Part shown: positions 8,164 through 15,935 of the stretch, piece after piece
Layout of the letters: each line of letters opens with the position of its first letter
Numbering within the stretch: the first letter of the stretch is position 1
Assembly (NCBI GenBank): GCA_946531495.1
Contig: CAMNAQ010000007.1
Location: forward strand, 1 to 32,106
Reading direction: 5' to 3'
DNA length: 32,106 nt
From: an uncultured Lachnospiraceae bacterium
GTDB taxonomy: Bacteria; Bacillota; Clostridia; Lachnospirales; Lachnospiraceae
The notes under the pieces: model-generated
The model's input: only the letters and a program-made list of their open reading frames with translations
The model's database searches: none
Told to the model about the DNA's origin: nothing
Made by a program: the position numbers and the translations under genes

Positions 8164-9000
8164 TCAGCCCTCTTTTGCCAGTTCCTCATCAATCTTTGCA
8201 AGATCGGCCATTGCTACAGCATACTCCTCATCATTGGGAGCCTTGCCGTGCCAGTCAACCGAGTTCTCCATGAAGGATACGCCCTTACCCTTGATCGAGT
8301 GAAGGATGATACATGTGGGCATGCCCTTTGTTTCTCTTGCGTTCTTGAACGCTGATCTGATCTGATCGAAGTCATGTGCATCGATCTCTACAACATTGAA
8401 ATTAAATGCCTTGAACTTATCTGCGATGGGATAGGGAGAGCAAACCTTATCGATGGGTCCGTCAATCTGAAGACCGTTATTGTCTACGATCACGCAGAGA
8501 TTATCCAGCTTGCGGAAGCCTGCGAACATTGCTGCTTCCCAAACCTGTCCTTCCTCTATCTCGCCGTCGCCGAGAAGGGTATATACTCTGAAATCCTTAT
8601 TATCGAGCTTAGCACCGAGTGCCATTCCTGCAGCGGCGCTGATTCCCTGTCCGAGGGATCCGGATGCCATATCGACACCTGGAATATGCATATTGGGGTG
8701 GCCCTGAAGATATGAACCGAGCTTTCTTAATGTCTTAAGATCCTCAACAGGGAAGTATCCTCTGTTTGCAAGTGCTGCATACAGTCCGGGAGCGGTATGT
8801 CCCTTTGAAAGAACGAATCTGTCTCTGTCTTCCTTTGCGGGATCCTTAGGATCGATGTTCATTTCCTCAAAATAGAGAAATGTGAAAACGTCAGCAGCAG
8901 AGAGGGATCCGCCGGGGTGTCCCGCCTTTGCGCTGTGGGTTGATGTTACTATGCCCTTACGTACTTCATTGGCATATTTCTTGAGCTGAAGATTGTCCAT
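8164..9000 (-). CDS. Transketolase, N-terminal subunit
   Basis: This 278-residue protein is the thiamine-pyrophosphate-binding half of a split transketolase. It has GHPGGSLSAADV with His28, LSKGHTAPGLYA with His68, QGHPNMH with His101, and the TPP/metal motif GDGEIEEG (144-151) ending in VDNNGLQIDG. The length fits the family. A good ribosome binding site (AAAGGAGAG) precedes the ATG, and a short hairpin (CGCAG/CTGCG, 9016-9030) sits right before it. The 128-bp gap upstream is the longest inside this pentose cluster and contains an 8-bp inverted repeat, so an extra promoter or a control site there is possible. Confidence 0.95.
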   Translation of the reverse strand: MDNLQLKKYANEVRKGIVTSTHSAKAGHPGGSLSAADVFTFLYFEEMNIDPKDPAKEDRDRFVLSKGHTAPGLYAALANRGYFPVEDLKTLRKLGSYLQGHPNMHIPGVDMASGSLGQGISAAAGMALGAKLDNKDFRVYTLLGDGEIEEGQVWEAAMFAGFRKLDNLCVIVDNNGLQIDGPIDKVCSPYPIADKFKAFNFNVVEIDAHDFDQIRSAFKNARETKGMPTCIILHSIKGKGVSFMENSVDWHGKAPNDEEYAVAMADLAKIDEELAKEG

Positions 9001-9052
9001 TTTCTCTCCTTTTTTCGCAGTTTTACTGCGGTGTTTATTTTATGTACCCCTC

Positions 9053-9094
9053 ATCATCCGTGACCACGCGCAGTTCTCGCAAAATGCGGATGAT
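9053..9094. repeat. Inverted repeat in the transketolase leader
   Basis: ATCATCCG (9053-9060) and CGGATGAT (9087-9094) are perfect 8-bp arms around a 26-base spacer, within the 128-bp gap between araD and the transketolase N-half gene. It may be an operator for a dimeric regulator or an RNA stem in the leader. No known riboswitch pattern is apparent. Evidence is only the symmetry and position. Confidence 0.4.
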
Positions 9095-9128
9095 TCAAAA
9101 CTAACCCCCGTCGTAATGATGGGATACT

Positions 9129-9827
9129 TTATTTCTTTTGTCCGTAGTAAGCATTGGGGCCATGCTTTCTCATGTAATGCTTGTCCTGAAGCTCCTGAGG
9201 CGCCGGCTTTATCTCCGGATTGATGAGCTGTGCTCTGTATGCCATCTTGGCAACCTCTTCAAGGACAACCGCATTATGTACGGCAGATACAGCATCCTTG
9301 CCCCATGCAAAGGGTCCGTGGTTCTTGCAGAGTGCTGCGTTTACAGCCAGAACCTCTCTGCCGGTCTTTTTGAAATAGTCAACGATCAGAAGTCCCGTAT
9401 TCTTCTCATATGCTTCGTCGATCTCTTCCTTTGTAAGGCATCTGAGACAGGGAACATCGCCATAGATATAGTCGGCATGTGTTGTTCCGTAGCAGGGGAT
9501 ATCCTTTCCTGCCTGAGCCCAGCTTGTGGCATACGAAGAATGGGTATGAACGATTCCGCCGATTTCCGGAAAAGCCTTATAGAGCTCTACATGCGTGGGC
9601 ATATCGGAGGAAGGATTTAGATCACCCTCCACAACATTTCCCTCGAGGTCTACGACGACCATGTCCGAAGGCTTCATTGTCTCATACGGAACTCCGCTCG
9701 GTTTAATGACAATAAGTCCGCTTTCGTGATCGATCTCACTTACATTTCCCCAGGTAAAGGTTACAAGCCCGTATTTGGGGAGAAGAAGATTCGCATCACA
9801 TACTTTCTTTTTTAATTCTTCAAGCAT
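9129..9827 (-). CDS. araD: L-ribulose-5-phosphate 4-epimerase
   Basis: This 232-residue class II aldolase-family enzyme converts L-ribulose 5-phosphate to D-xylulose 5-phosphate. The zinc ligands are visible as His94 and His96 in [12 protein letters not shown] and His170 in CKNHGPF. Phosphate-binding GNVSE and KPSGVPYE are near the start, SSDMPTH carries the Asp at about 75, and [11 protein letters not shown] is typical of AraD. Length matches the family (about 230). An AGAGGAAAG ribosome binding site precedes the start. Position right after an FGGY kinase and before transketolase supports the arabinose route. Fuculose-phosphate aldolases share the fold, but the [14 protein letters not shown] pattern favours AraD. 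Confidence 0.94.
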   Translation of the reverse strand: MLEELKKKVCDANLLLPKYGLVTFTWGNVSEIDHESGLIVIKPSGVPYETMKPSDMVVVDLEGNVVEGDLNPSSDMPTHVELYKAFPEIGGIVHTHSSYATSWAQAGKDIPCYGTTHADYIYGDVPCLRCLTKEEIDEAYEKNTGLLIVDYFKKTGREVLAVNAALCKNHGPFAWGKDAVSAVHNAVVLEEVAKMAYRAQLINPEIKPAPQELQDKHYMRKHGPNAYYGQKK

Positions 9828-9908
9828 TTTCTTTCCTCTTCTGTATCCGGCACAAAGCTTTCTTCGTGTCAGGTATTTTCAGACATCACGGTGCTAAGCG
9901 CATCCGGA

Positions 9909-11504
9909 TCATTCATCAGCAACTACCTTCTCTGCCTTAAGAGCCTTGCGGTAGCTTTCCATATACTCATCGAAGCCCTTAACACCCTCGGGATCCGGCT
10001 CAAGAGTTGTTCCGCTCTGGCCTGCAAATACCTTGTTGTGCAGGTAATCTCCGAGCTTTTCTCCATCTCCTTTATTCAGCATATATGCCGCGAGAACTGC
10101 CATTCCCCAAGCACCTCCTTCGGATGCGGTATCCATTACGGTCACCGGAGAAGCAAGCGCATCGGAAAGCATCTGCTGTGCGGCAAGAGGAGTCTTGAAA
10201 AGTCCGCCCTGTGCCATCATCCTGCTGGTCTTAACGTTTTCCTCACGAAGAAGAATGTCATTGCCGTACTTAAGAGTTGCAAATGCGCTGTAGATATTGC
10301 TGCGCATGAAGTTTGAAATTGAAAAAGCTGCATCCGGAGTCCTTACTACCATGGGGCGTCCGTTTACAAGACCTGTTACGGGCTCGCCGGAAAAATAATT
10401 GATCGATGTAACTCCTCCGCAATTCTTGTCACCGTTTTTATATGCATCGGTGAAAAGCTTTGTATAGATATCTCCGATATTAACATCGAGTCCCATCACA
10501 TCCGCAAACTCCGCAAAAAGCTTCACCCATGCATTGATATCCGATGAGCAGTTATTGCAGTGGACCATTGCAACGGGAAGACCGTCGGGAGTGGTGACAA
10601 CATCGATCTCCTCATGAGGCGCTTTAAGATTCTTCTCAAGAACTATCATGGAAAATACTGAGGTTCCTGCCGAGATATTTCCGGTTCCTGGATCGACGGA
10701 GTCGGTCGCGCACATTCCGGTTCCTGCATCTCCCTCGCAGGGAGCAAAAAGAGCTCCTGCCTGAAGCACTCCGCTCTCGTCAAGAAGCTTCGCACCCTCT
10801 TCTGTAAGCGAACCTGCTTTTTCACCTGCATTAAGCACGGTGGGAAGGATGTCCTTTATCTTCCATGCAAAACCCTTGTCTGCGATCATGGCATCAAAGG
10901 TTTCTATCATCTTCTCATCATATGTGCAGGTATCCGGATCGATGGGGAACATTCCGGATGCCTCTCCGACACCCATGTTCTTCTCACCGGTAAGTCTGTA
11001 ATGAATGTATCCCGCAAGAGTTGTAAGGAAAGCAATGTCCTTAACATGCTCTTCGCCGTTCAGTATAGCCTGATAGAGATGTGAAATACTCCATCTCTGC
11101 GGAATGTTGAAATAAAAGCTCTCCGATAACTTAGCGGCAGCCTCTGCGGTCATGGTGTTTCTCCATGTTCTGAAGCCTGCAAGCTGTTTGCCCTCTGCAT
11201 CGAAAGGAAGATATCCGTGCATCATTCCGCTGATACCTATTGCGGCAAGATTTGTGATGCTTATGTCATATTTGCTCTTTACATCGGACACAAGAGATGC
11301 GTAGCTTCCGCGCAGACCTGCAATGATCTGCTCCATGGGATATGTCCATATCCCATCGGTAAAGGAATTTTCCCAGTCATAGATGCCAGTTGCCAAAATG
11401 GCATGGGATGCATCAGTCAGCACACTCTTGATCCTGGTGGAACCGAATTCTATTCCCAGTATTCCTTCTCCGTTTTCAATTACCGTTTTTGCGTCGTTTG
11501 CCAT
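9909..11504 (-). CDS. FGGY-family carbohydrate kinase, probable L-ribulokinase
   Basis: This protein of about 531 residues has both FGGY domains. The N-terminal nucleotide-binding segment is GILGIEFGSTRIKSVL, where family members usually have Asp before the GT (here Glu). GISGMMHGY and FRTWRN follow in the sugar-binding region. The likely catalytic Asp is in CEGDAGTGM, with the second ATP-binding segment ISAGTSVF after it. It is not a close match to E. coli AraB. A ribulokinase of separate origin (AraK) is known from Clostridium acetobutylicum, and the adjacent araD makes L-ribulose the best substrate guess; xylulose is the main alternative. The ORF track starts at 11516, but that ATG overlaps the ribosome binding site GGGGGTT. 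The ATG at 11504 is better spaced. Only 20 bp separate it from the HD-GYP gene. Confidence 0.88.
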   Translation of the reverse strand: MANDAKTVIENGEGILGIEFGSTRIKSVLTDASHAILATGIYDWENSFTDGIWTYPMEQIIAGLRGSYASLVSDVKSKYDISITNLAAIGISGMMHGYLPFDAEGKQLAGFRTWRNTMTAEAAAKLSESFYFNIPQRWSISHLYQAILNGEEHVKDIAFLTTLAGYIHYRLTGEKNMGVGEASGMFPIDPDTCTYDEKMIETFDAMIADKGFAWKIKDILPTVLNAGEKAGSLTEEGAKLLDESGVLQAGALFAPCEGDAGTGMCATDSVDPGTGNISAGTSVFSMIVLEKNLKAPHEEIDVVTTPDGLPVAMVHCNNCSSDINAWVKLFAEFADVMGLDVNIGDIYTKLFTDAYKNGDKNCGGVTSINYFSGEPVTGLVNGRPMVVRTPDAAFSISNFMRSNIYSAFATLKYGNDILLREENVKTSRMMAQGGLFKTPLAAQQMLSDALASPVTVMDTASEGGAWGMAVLAAYMLNKGDGEKLGDYLHNKVFAGQSGTTLEPDPEGVKGFDEYMESYRKALKAEKVVADE

Positions 11505-11524
11505 AGTAACCCCCATTAAATATA

Positions 11525-12637
11525 TTAATTATCGTCTTCGGCAAGATCCATTCCGGTCTGGTCCACAAGGGCCTCGAAATCATTTCGGCTTTTTCTGAAC
11601 GACTCAACGATCCTCGGTGCAAACATTCCACACTCACCATTAACGATCATTTCAAAAGCCATGCTCTTTGACTTTGCCTTTTTATATATCTTCTCACTTA
11701 CAAGTCCGTCATAAATATCGGCAACCGACACGATCTGTGCGGAAAGCGGAATCGCGTCCCCGACAAGTCCTTCAGGATATCCCTTGCCATCATATTTTTC
11801 ATGATGATATCTGCAGATATCCATAGCCGCATTGAATTGCTCCCTGCCGATATAGGATCTTATCCCTTCAAGAAGCTCTCCGCCTTTGGAGGTGTGGGAT
11901 TGCATCACCTCGATCTCCTCGGGTGTCAGTCGCCCGGGCTTCAGGATTATGCTGTCCGGAAGACATACCTTGCCGATATCGTGGAGCATACTGGCGGTTG
12001 CATACAGCTCGACCTTTTCCTTGGTCAGCCCCATATCCGGATAGTCCTTCATTATCCTTGTTCCGAGTATCAGAGTGAATTTCCTGACCCTCTCAATATG
12101 ATCCGAGTAGTCAAGGGTTCTGTATTCAACGATCGATCCTATTGCTTCCAGAAGCGAGTTGCGGCTCTTCTTAAGCTCTTCCGACTGAAGAGTAAGGAGC
12201 TTAAACTGTTTCTTAAGCGTCTCATCCTGGGCTCCGAGCTTTTCAGAAGACTTTTCCGCTCTTTTTGATATCCTCAGAAGGTTCATTACGCGTCTTTTTG
12301 TCATCCTGGTCCTGAATGGCCTTCTGACAAAATCCATAACTCCCATTTCGAACCATTCGTTCGGAGTATCGGGATCATCCTCACCCTCTATCACAATAAA
12401 GGGAATCTTCCGCGTAAGGCCGCTGGAAAAAGCTTCTTTCAGAAGCACGGCACCGGGGATCCCGGGCAGATCAGCTCTCATGAACACACACGCAAGATCT
12501 GAAATCCCCTCGGAAAGCAGCTTTCGGCCTTCCTCTCCGTTTGATGCGCAGACGATCTCAAAGGTATCTCTTAAGATATCGGAAAGTTCTTCTCTCTCAA
12601 CAAGTTTTCCTGTAATGATCAGCACTTTTGCCGCCAT
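11525..12637 (-). CDS. HD-GYP domain protein with degenerate receiver domain
   Basis: Residues 1-110 resemble a response-regulator receiver but lack its working residues. The acidic pair after the first strand is TGK, the phospho-acceptor position in VFMRADLPG is Arg54 rather than Asp, and the conserved Lys is Arg (VRRPF). A predicted coiled stretch at about 125-160 links to an HD-GYP domain with HDIGK (219-223), LKPGRLTPEE and the signature HHEKYDGKGYPEG (278-290). Active HD-GYP proteins hydrolyse cyclic di-GMP or related dinucleotides, and the metal-binding residues look intact. The track start is a GTG at 12643. The ATG at 12637 has GAGG at proper spacing and is preferred. The gene sits 24 bp after the FapA-like gene and 20 bp before the sugar kinase, so it is likely co-transcribed with both. 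Confidence 0.92.
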   Translation of the reverse strand: MAAKVLIITGKLVEREELSDILRDTFEIVCASNGEEGRKLLSEGISDLACVFMRADLPGIPGAVLLKEAFSSGLTRKIPFIVIEGEDDPDTPNEWFEMGVMDFVRRPFRTRMTKRRVMNLLRISKRAEKSSEKLGAQDETLKKQFKLLTLQSEELKKSRNSLLEAIGSIVEYRTLDYSDHIERVRKFTLILGTRIMKDYPDMGLTKEKVELYATASMLHDIGKVCLPDSIILKPGRLTPEEIEVMQSHTSKGGELLEGIRSYIGREQFNAAMDICRYHHEKYDGKGYPEGLVGDAIPLSAQIVSVADIYDGLVSEKIYKKAKSKSMAFEMIVNGECGMFAPRIVESFRKSRNDFEALVDQTGMDLAEDDN

Positions 12638-12661
12638 AGTCACCTCACATCAGTAGGTCCG

Positions 12662-14920
12662 TCATTCTATTATCGCGTTCGGATCCTTCGGGTCCTTATT
12701 ATTGTGATAAGCTAATACTTTCTCTTCAGTTCCTTTTCTTACCTTGCGGAGCGTTATTCCCGTCAGTTCTTTTGAAGAAGCCCAGTTTGCGGAGCCCAGC
12801 TGTATCTTGACTTCCTCATGCATCGTGCCGTTTACGACTATCACGGCGCGGTTGAGTTCCATGAGCTTTTCTCTGACCTCTTCCTGTTGTTTATTTAAAT
12901 CCTCAAAATCCCTGTTCTTCTGGAAAAGAGCATTTTGCACCTTCTCGTAAACAGGCTGCTCTGCCAGCTGATCGGGAGGCATTTTGCTTTCCATCTCCCT
13001 GCGGGCATTCTCCAGGATCCTGAGTTCCTCCTGTGCACTGCTCAGCTTGCGGTATATCTCGTTGTTCAGTTTTAAGAGTGCCGTCGAAGATCCGGCTCTT
13101 ATGGTGGTGAGCTTTCCTGCACCGGATCCGACGTTCTGTGCATTTACGCCCTTAACTCCGGTACATATGCCTCCGACGATGGTTCCCGTTCTTTGCTTGG
13201 CCTCCACCAGTTCCTCAGCATAGAGGACACTGTTCATGGCATAATCGATATGGATAGTGCCGCCTGAATATACATCCGCAGATTCTATAAACCTCGCAGA
13301 TACATTTCCCTTGGCATTTATCTTACCCTTGCCTGCACCGTTTATTCCCTTCCTGAGAATAATCTCACCCCCGGCTTCAAGGGTGGCGCCTTCAACAAAT
13401 CCGTCTACTATTATATCCTTGCCGGCCTTGACTACCGCTCCGGCTCCGACATTGCCCTTTACTCTTATCGACCCTTCGAAAATAACATTTCCAAGAGATG
13501 TGGTAACGTCCTCGACCTCAAGCATTTCACTTACTTCAAGCCGTTCGCCGTCAAGTCTTACCATTCCGTCTGTCTTGGCGGTATAGGTGCATCTGTCCTT
13601 ATCCATTATAAATCCGCTGCCGGAAAGGATCGTCTGCTCCCTTCCTCTTGTGGACTTAAGGATGTTGCCCTCCACATCATAGCCGTCGACACCGTCTTCA
13701 GCTTTATGATAGTATGCGATCTTATCGCCCTTTTTTACGGCGTCATACCACTCGATATCCTGATAATCCACGGATCCGTCAGGTAAAAGCTTCGGCTTTC
13801 TGTTTACATTCGTGTTAAAGAAATACTCATACCATCCGTCCCTGCCGTTCCTTGCGTTCTGGCCGACAGCAATGAGAATGGTGTCTTCCTCATAGGAACC
13901 GTCCGTTGCATTTTTGATCTCATTCCTGAGTATGCCCTTACGTATCTTACAATTCCAGATCTCGGCAAGTACATCCTGCTCGGTCGGGCGGTGTTCATGA
14001 TCGGTTATCGACAGATAAGCTTCCATTCCGTCCGGAGAGATCACGATCTTGAAGGGTGCTTCCTGAACGCTGCTTTCATCGGACTCAAGAAGCTTATCAA
14101 GCTTATCAAAATCAAAGGATTCGGAAGATGATGATATCTTGGCCGCTTTTTCGACCTCTTCCTTTAGCGCCTGTCTCTTGCGCCTCATATCCATGGCGGA
14201 AAAACGAAGCTTCGCATAGGACGATACATCAAGGCCATCCTCGATACCGAGTCTGATCTCCTTCATCTGCGTTGCAAGAAACAGCGGGTTGGAATAAAGA
14301 CTTACATCTATACGCTTTTCAAGCCCGAGTCTGATCTCCCTCATCTGCCTCCACTCGTAAGCAGAATTCACATAAGGGGTTATATCAAGACCTTTTTCAA
14401 GTCCTACACGGTACTCCTCTATGGAAGGAGCAGCAAGCTCGGGCGAAAGATATTCTTCAATGGGTATTTTTTTTGTGAGAGAGATACGGATCTGCTCAAG
14501 CTGCTCGTCGTTATATCCGGCCTCAACATATTTCTTGATATCCACGCCGTCGCGCTTTGACTTGCGGATCTGACGTACCACCATTGGCGGATAATCCAGA
14601 AAGTCCGATACATCAATCCCGATCTCAAGACCTTTTCTGATCTGGCGCATGGCATGGAATGACAGCTCGGGATTGGCATAACGCTTTACATCAACTTTAC
14701 TCTCAAGACCCAGTCTGATCTCCTGCATCTGGAGCCAATCAAGTTCCGGATTTTTAAGCGCACTCACATCCAGACCCTTTTCCAGCGCCAGCCTGATCTC
14801 TCTCATCTGGATAGCAAGGAATTTAGGATCTTCATAAACGGTTGTGTTCAGGCCCTTAATCTTGCCCTCTTGTATCTCGGACCGCTGGTCCGGAGTATAG
14901 AGTGAAGTTTTTTCAGCCAT
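12662..14920 (-). CDS. FapA/DUF342 protein with N-terminal array of 26-residue repeats
   Basis: This 752-residue protein has three parts. Residues 1-257 hold nine or more 26-residue repeats of the type MREIRLGLEKGLDVS. Residues from about 290 to 610 are the FapA (DUF342) region. Its second half is a Gly-rich right-handed beta-helix (EGSIRVKGNVGAGAVVKAGKD, IIVDGFVEGATLEAGGEIIL). Residues 611-690 form a predicted coiled coil, followed by a short C-terminal domain. FapA relatives have been tied to signalling and cell-surface or flagellar functions in other bacteria, but no flagellar genes are here and no role is claimed. There is no signal peptide or membrane segment. The ribosome binding site is weak. 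The gene heads the unit with the HD-GYP protein and the pentose genes, and an extended -10 promoter lies about 70 bp upstream of it. Confidence 0.9.
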   Translation of the reverse strand: MAEKTSLYTPDQRSEIQEGKIKGLNTTVYEDPKFLAIQMREIRLALEKGLDVSALKNPELDWLQMQEIRLGLESKVDVKRYANPELSFHAMRQIRKGLEIGIDVSDFLDYPPMVVRQIRKSKRDGVDIKKYVEAGYNDEQLEQIRISLTKKIPIEEYLSPELAAPSIEEYRVGLEKGLDITPYVNSAYEWRQMREIRLGLEKRIDVSLYSNPLFLATQMKEIRLGIEDGLDVSSYAKLRFSAMDMRRKRQALKEEVEKAAKISSSSESFDFDKLDKLLESDESSVQEAPFKIVISPDGMEAYLSITDHEHRPTEQDVLAEIWNCKIRKGILRNEIKNATDGSYEEDTILIAVGQNARNGRDGWYEYFFNTNVNRKPKLLPDGSVDYQDIEWYDAVKKGDKIAYYHKAEDGVDGYDVEGNILKSTRGREQTILSGSGFIMDKDRCTYTAKTDGMVRLDGERLEVSEMLEVEDVTTSLGNVIFEGSIRVKGNVGAGAVVKAGKDIIVDGFVEGATLEAGGEIILRKGINGAGKGKINAKGNVSARFIESADVYSGGTIHIDYAMNSVLYAEELVEAKQRTGTIVGGICTGVKGVNAQNVGSGAGKLTTIRAGSSTALLKLNNEIYRKLSSAQEELRILENARREMESKMPPDQLAEQPVYEKVQNALFQKNRDFEDLNKQQEEVREKLMELNRAVIVVNGTMHEEVKIQLGSANWASSKELTGITLRKVRKGTEEKVLAYHNNKDPKDPNAIIE
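14176..14920 (-). repeat. Protein repeat array (26-residue units) in the FapA-like gene
   Basis: In the translated protein the position of the conserved Asp in GLDV-like motifs falls at residues 25 (Asn), 51, 77, 103, 127, 153 (Pro), 179, 205 and 231. That is a strict 26-residue period with one 24-residue unit, and a tenth half unit ends near 257. The consensus is roughly QMREIRLGLEKGLDVSxYANPEF. At DNA level short blocks such as AGTCTGATCTCC recur on the plus strand. Each unit looks like a helix plus a turn, which would stack into a helical solenoid. Confidence 0.9.
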
Positions 14921-14980
14921 ATCTGTGACAGGATTCCAATCCGTAAAACCGTTTTCTGCGGTGTCAGGTCATTCCGCACA

Positions 14981-14998
14981 GTTATAATTATTATAACA
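14981..14998 (-). promoter_or_regulatory. Extended -10 promoter with palindromic operator, upstream of the FapA-like gene
   Basis: On the minus strand TGTTATAAT (14990-14998) is an extended -10 element. No good -35 is visible. The same bases are half of a near-perfect palindrome, GTTATAAT-A-ATTATAAC (14981-14997). Transcription would begin roughly 60 bases before the start codon. The palindrome could bind a repressor or could be chance in AT-rich DNA. Confidence 0.55.
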
Positions 14999-15090
14999 TC
15001 AAAGCCCCCGAGGCTCTACATTTTTTGCACATAATCAGCCCTATTTTTGCGAATATATAATGCCCGGAAGAAAAGCCTCTTTTCCGGAAA

Positions 15091-15126
15091 TAAAAAAGGG
15101 TGCCGCACCATCGGTGTGACACCCTT
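15091..15126 (-). terminator. Rho-independent terminator after the zinc-ribbon membrane protein gene
   Basis: AAGGGTG (15096-15102) pairs with CACCCTT (15120-15126), with CACC/GGTG pairing inside. On the minus strand the stem is followed by TTTTTTA. It sits 17 bases past the stop codon of the zinc-ribbon gene. A second imperfect hairpin (CCGG...CCGG, 15064-15088) follows it. The remainder of the 14921-15143 gap holds the FapA promoter. Confidence 0.9.
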
Positions 15127-15143
15127 AGAAGGCTATAAAAGAT

Positions 15144-15680
15144 TTACTGGATCTTGGTTCCGCATCCTGCGCAGAAGGTAGTTCCGGGAGCTACGGTCTT
15201 TCCGCACTTGGGGCATACGCCGGGGGCCGCCTGAACGGGAGCCTGTGCCTGGGGAGCCGCTGCCTGTACGGGCTGAACTGGAGCCTGAGGCTGAACTGGA
15301 GCCTGAGGCTGAACAGATGTTGCAGCGGGTTTATTGGCTCCGAGTCCCTTAATGCCGTTTATGATGATGAAGACTATCAAGGTGCAAAGAAGCGCAGCAT
15401 CAAGGAAATAGTCTATCTTATTCATGACTCTGTAGAAACCTGATGCATCGTCTGCAAATGTTCTTACGATATCCTCAATAAAATTGAGGCAGCTCTGTAC
15501 AAGAATGAATCCTGCCTTGATGATAAGAGCAAGTCTTGAACCTGCGTTGATGACTTCGCTCTTTTCCACAACCGCTGCGAAAAGAATAAGGCCGAGCATG
15601 GGAGTGATTCCCCAGATAGCTCCTGTGAAGATAAGTGCTACGAATAAGTACTCATTGATGCCAAGCTTTGTCTTGTTCAT
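15144..15680 (-). CDS. Membrane protein with PQ-rich linker and C-terminal zinc ribbon
   Basis: This 178-residue protein has hydrophobic segments at about 12-38, 45-65 and 88-110. A low-complexity linker built from PQAPVQ units follows (about 118-152). A C-terminal zinc ribbon has CPKCG and CAGCG (154-176), ending in GTKIQ. Small membrane proteins with a tethered zinc ribbon are common in Firmicutes and mostly uncharacterised; I assign no function. The ribosome binding site is very good (AAGGAGG 5 bases from the ATG). It is the last gene of a unit with the OFA transporter and the DUF6472-like protein and ends at a strong terminator. Confidence 0.85.
   Translation of the reverse strand: MNKTKLGINEYLFVALIFTGAIWGITPMLGLILFAAVVEKSEVINAGSRLALIIKAGFILVQSCLNFIEDIVRTFADDASGFYRVMNKIDYFLDAALLCTLIVFIIINGIKGLGANKPAATSVQPQAPVQPQAPVQPVQAAAPQAQAPVQAAPGVCPKCGKTVAPGTTFCAGCGTKIQ
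15271..15314 (-). repeat. 18-bp tandem repeat coding for the PQAPVQ linker
   Basis: GGCTGAACTGGAGCCTGA occurs twice in perfect tandem (15271-15288 and 15289-15306) plus eight more bases. It encodes six-residue PQAPVQ units. Such in-frame repeats can change copy number by slippage without breaking the gene. Confidence 0.85.
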
Positions 15681-15733
15681 TTTTCCTCCTTCAGGCCTTA
15701 GATGGCCACCCGTTAATATTTTTCATCAGATGC

Positions 15734-15907
15734 TTACATCTGGTGTCTTACGACGGCATACTCGTCGTCATTTCTGTAATACGGACACTCTGCGCGGGAA
15801 TCGGTCATGATGCGGTAAGCATCATCCTCGTCCATGGAGACCATACAATCGTAACAATCGTCTTCCTCGTCATATACATAATTTACACAGGTGTCGCATG
15901 AGTACAT
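15734..15907 (-). CDS. Small Cys-rich protein, DUF6472-like
   Basis: This is a 57-residue acidic protein with CDTCVNYVYDEEDDCYDC near the start, then DEDDAYRIM and CPYYRNDDEYAVVRHQM at the end. From memory this matches the DUF6472 family of small Clostridia proteins, in which four Cys suggest a metal site. Function is unknown. The ORF track starts 15 codons earlier, inside the transporter gene. I prefer the ATG at 15907 because AAAGGA lies 7-8 bases upstream and the conserved part begins there. It lies 28 bp after the OFA transporter. Its stop codon falls in the loop of a small hairpin (CAGATG/CATCTG, 15727-15742) that has no T-tract. Confidence 0.8.
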   Translation of the reverse strand: MYSCDTCVNYVYDEEDDCYDCMVSMDEDDAYRIMTDSRAECPYYRNDDEYAVVRHQM

Positions 15908-15935
15908 ATATTTTTCCTTTAGATCTGCCGGACCG

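Noticed and set aside
9001-9128. Riboswitch upstream of the transketolase genes (for example a TPP riboswitch)
   Set aside because: No THI-box-like conserved segments such as CUGAGA or ACCUGAUC are present; only simple inverted repeats are seen.
14176-14920. Regularly spaced DNA repeats considered as a CRISPR-like array
   Set aside because: The repeats are imperfect, in frame with a period of 78 bases, and encode a regular protein repeat; there are no unique spacers or cas genes.
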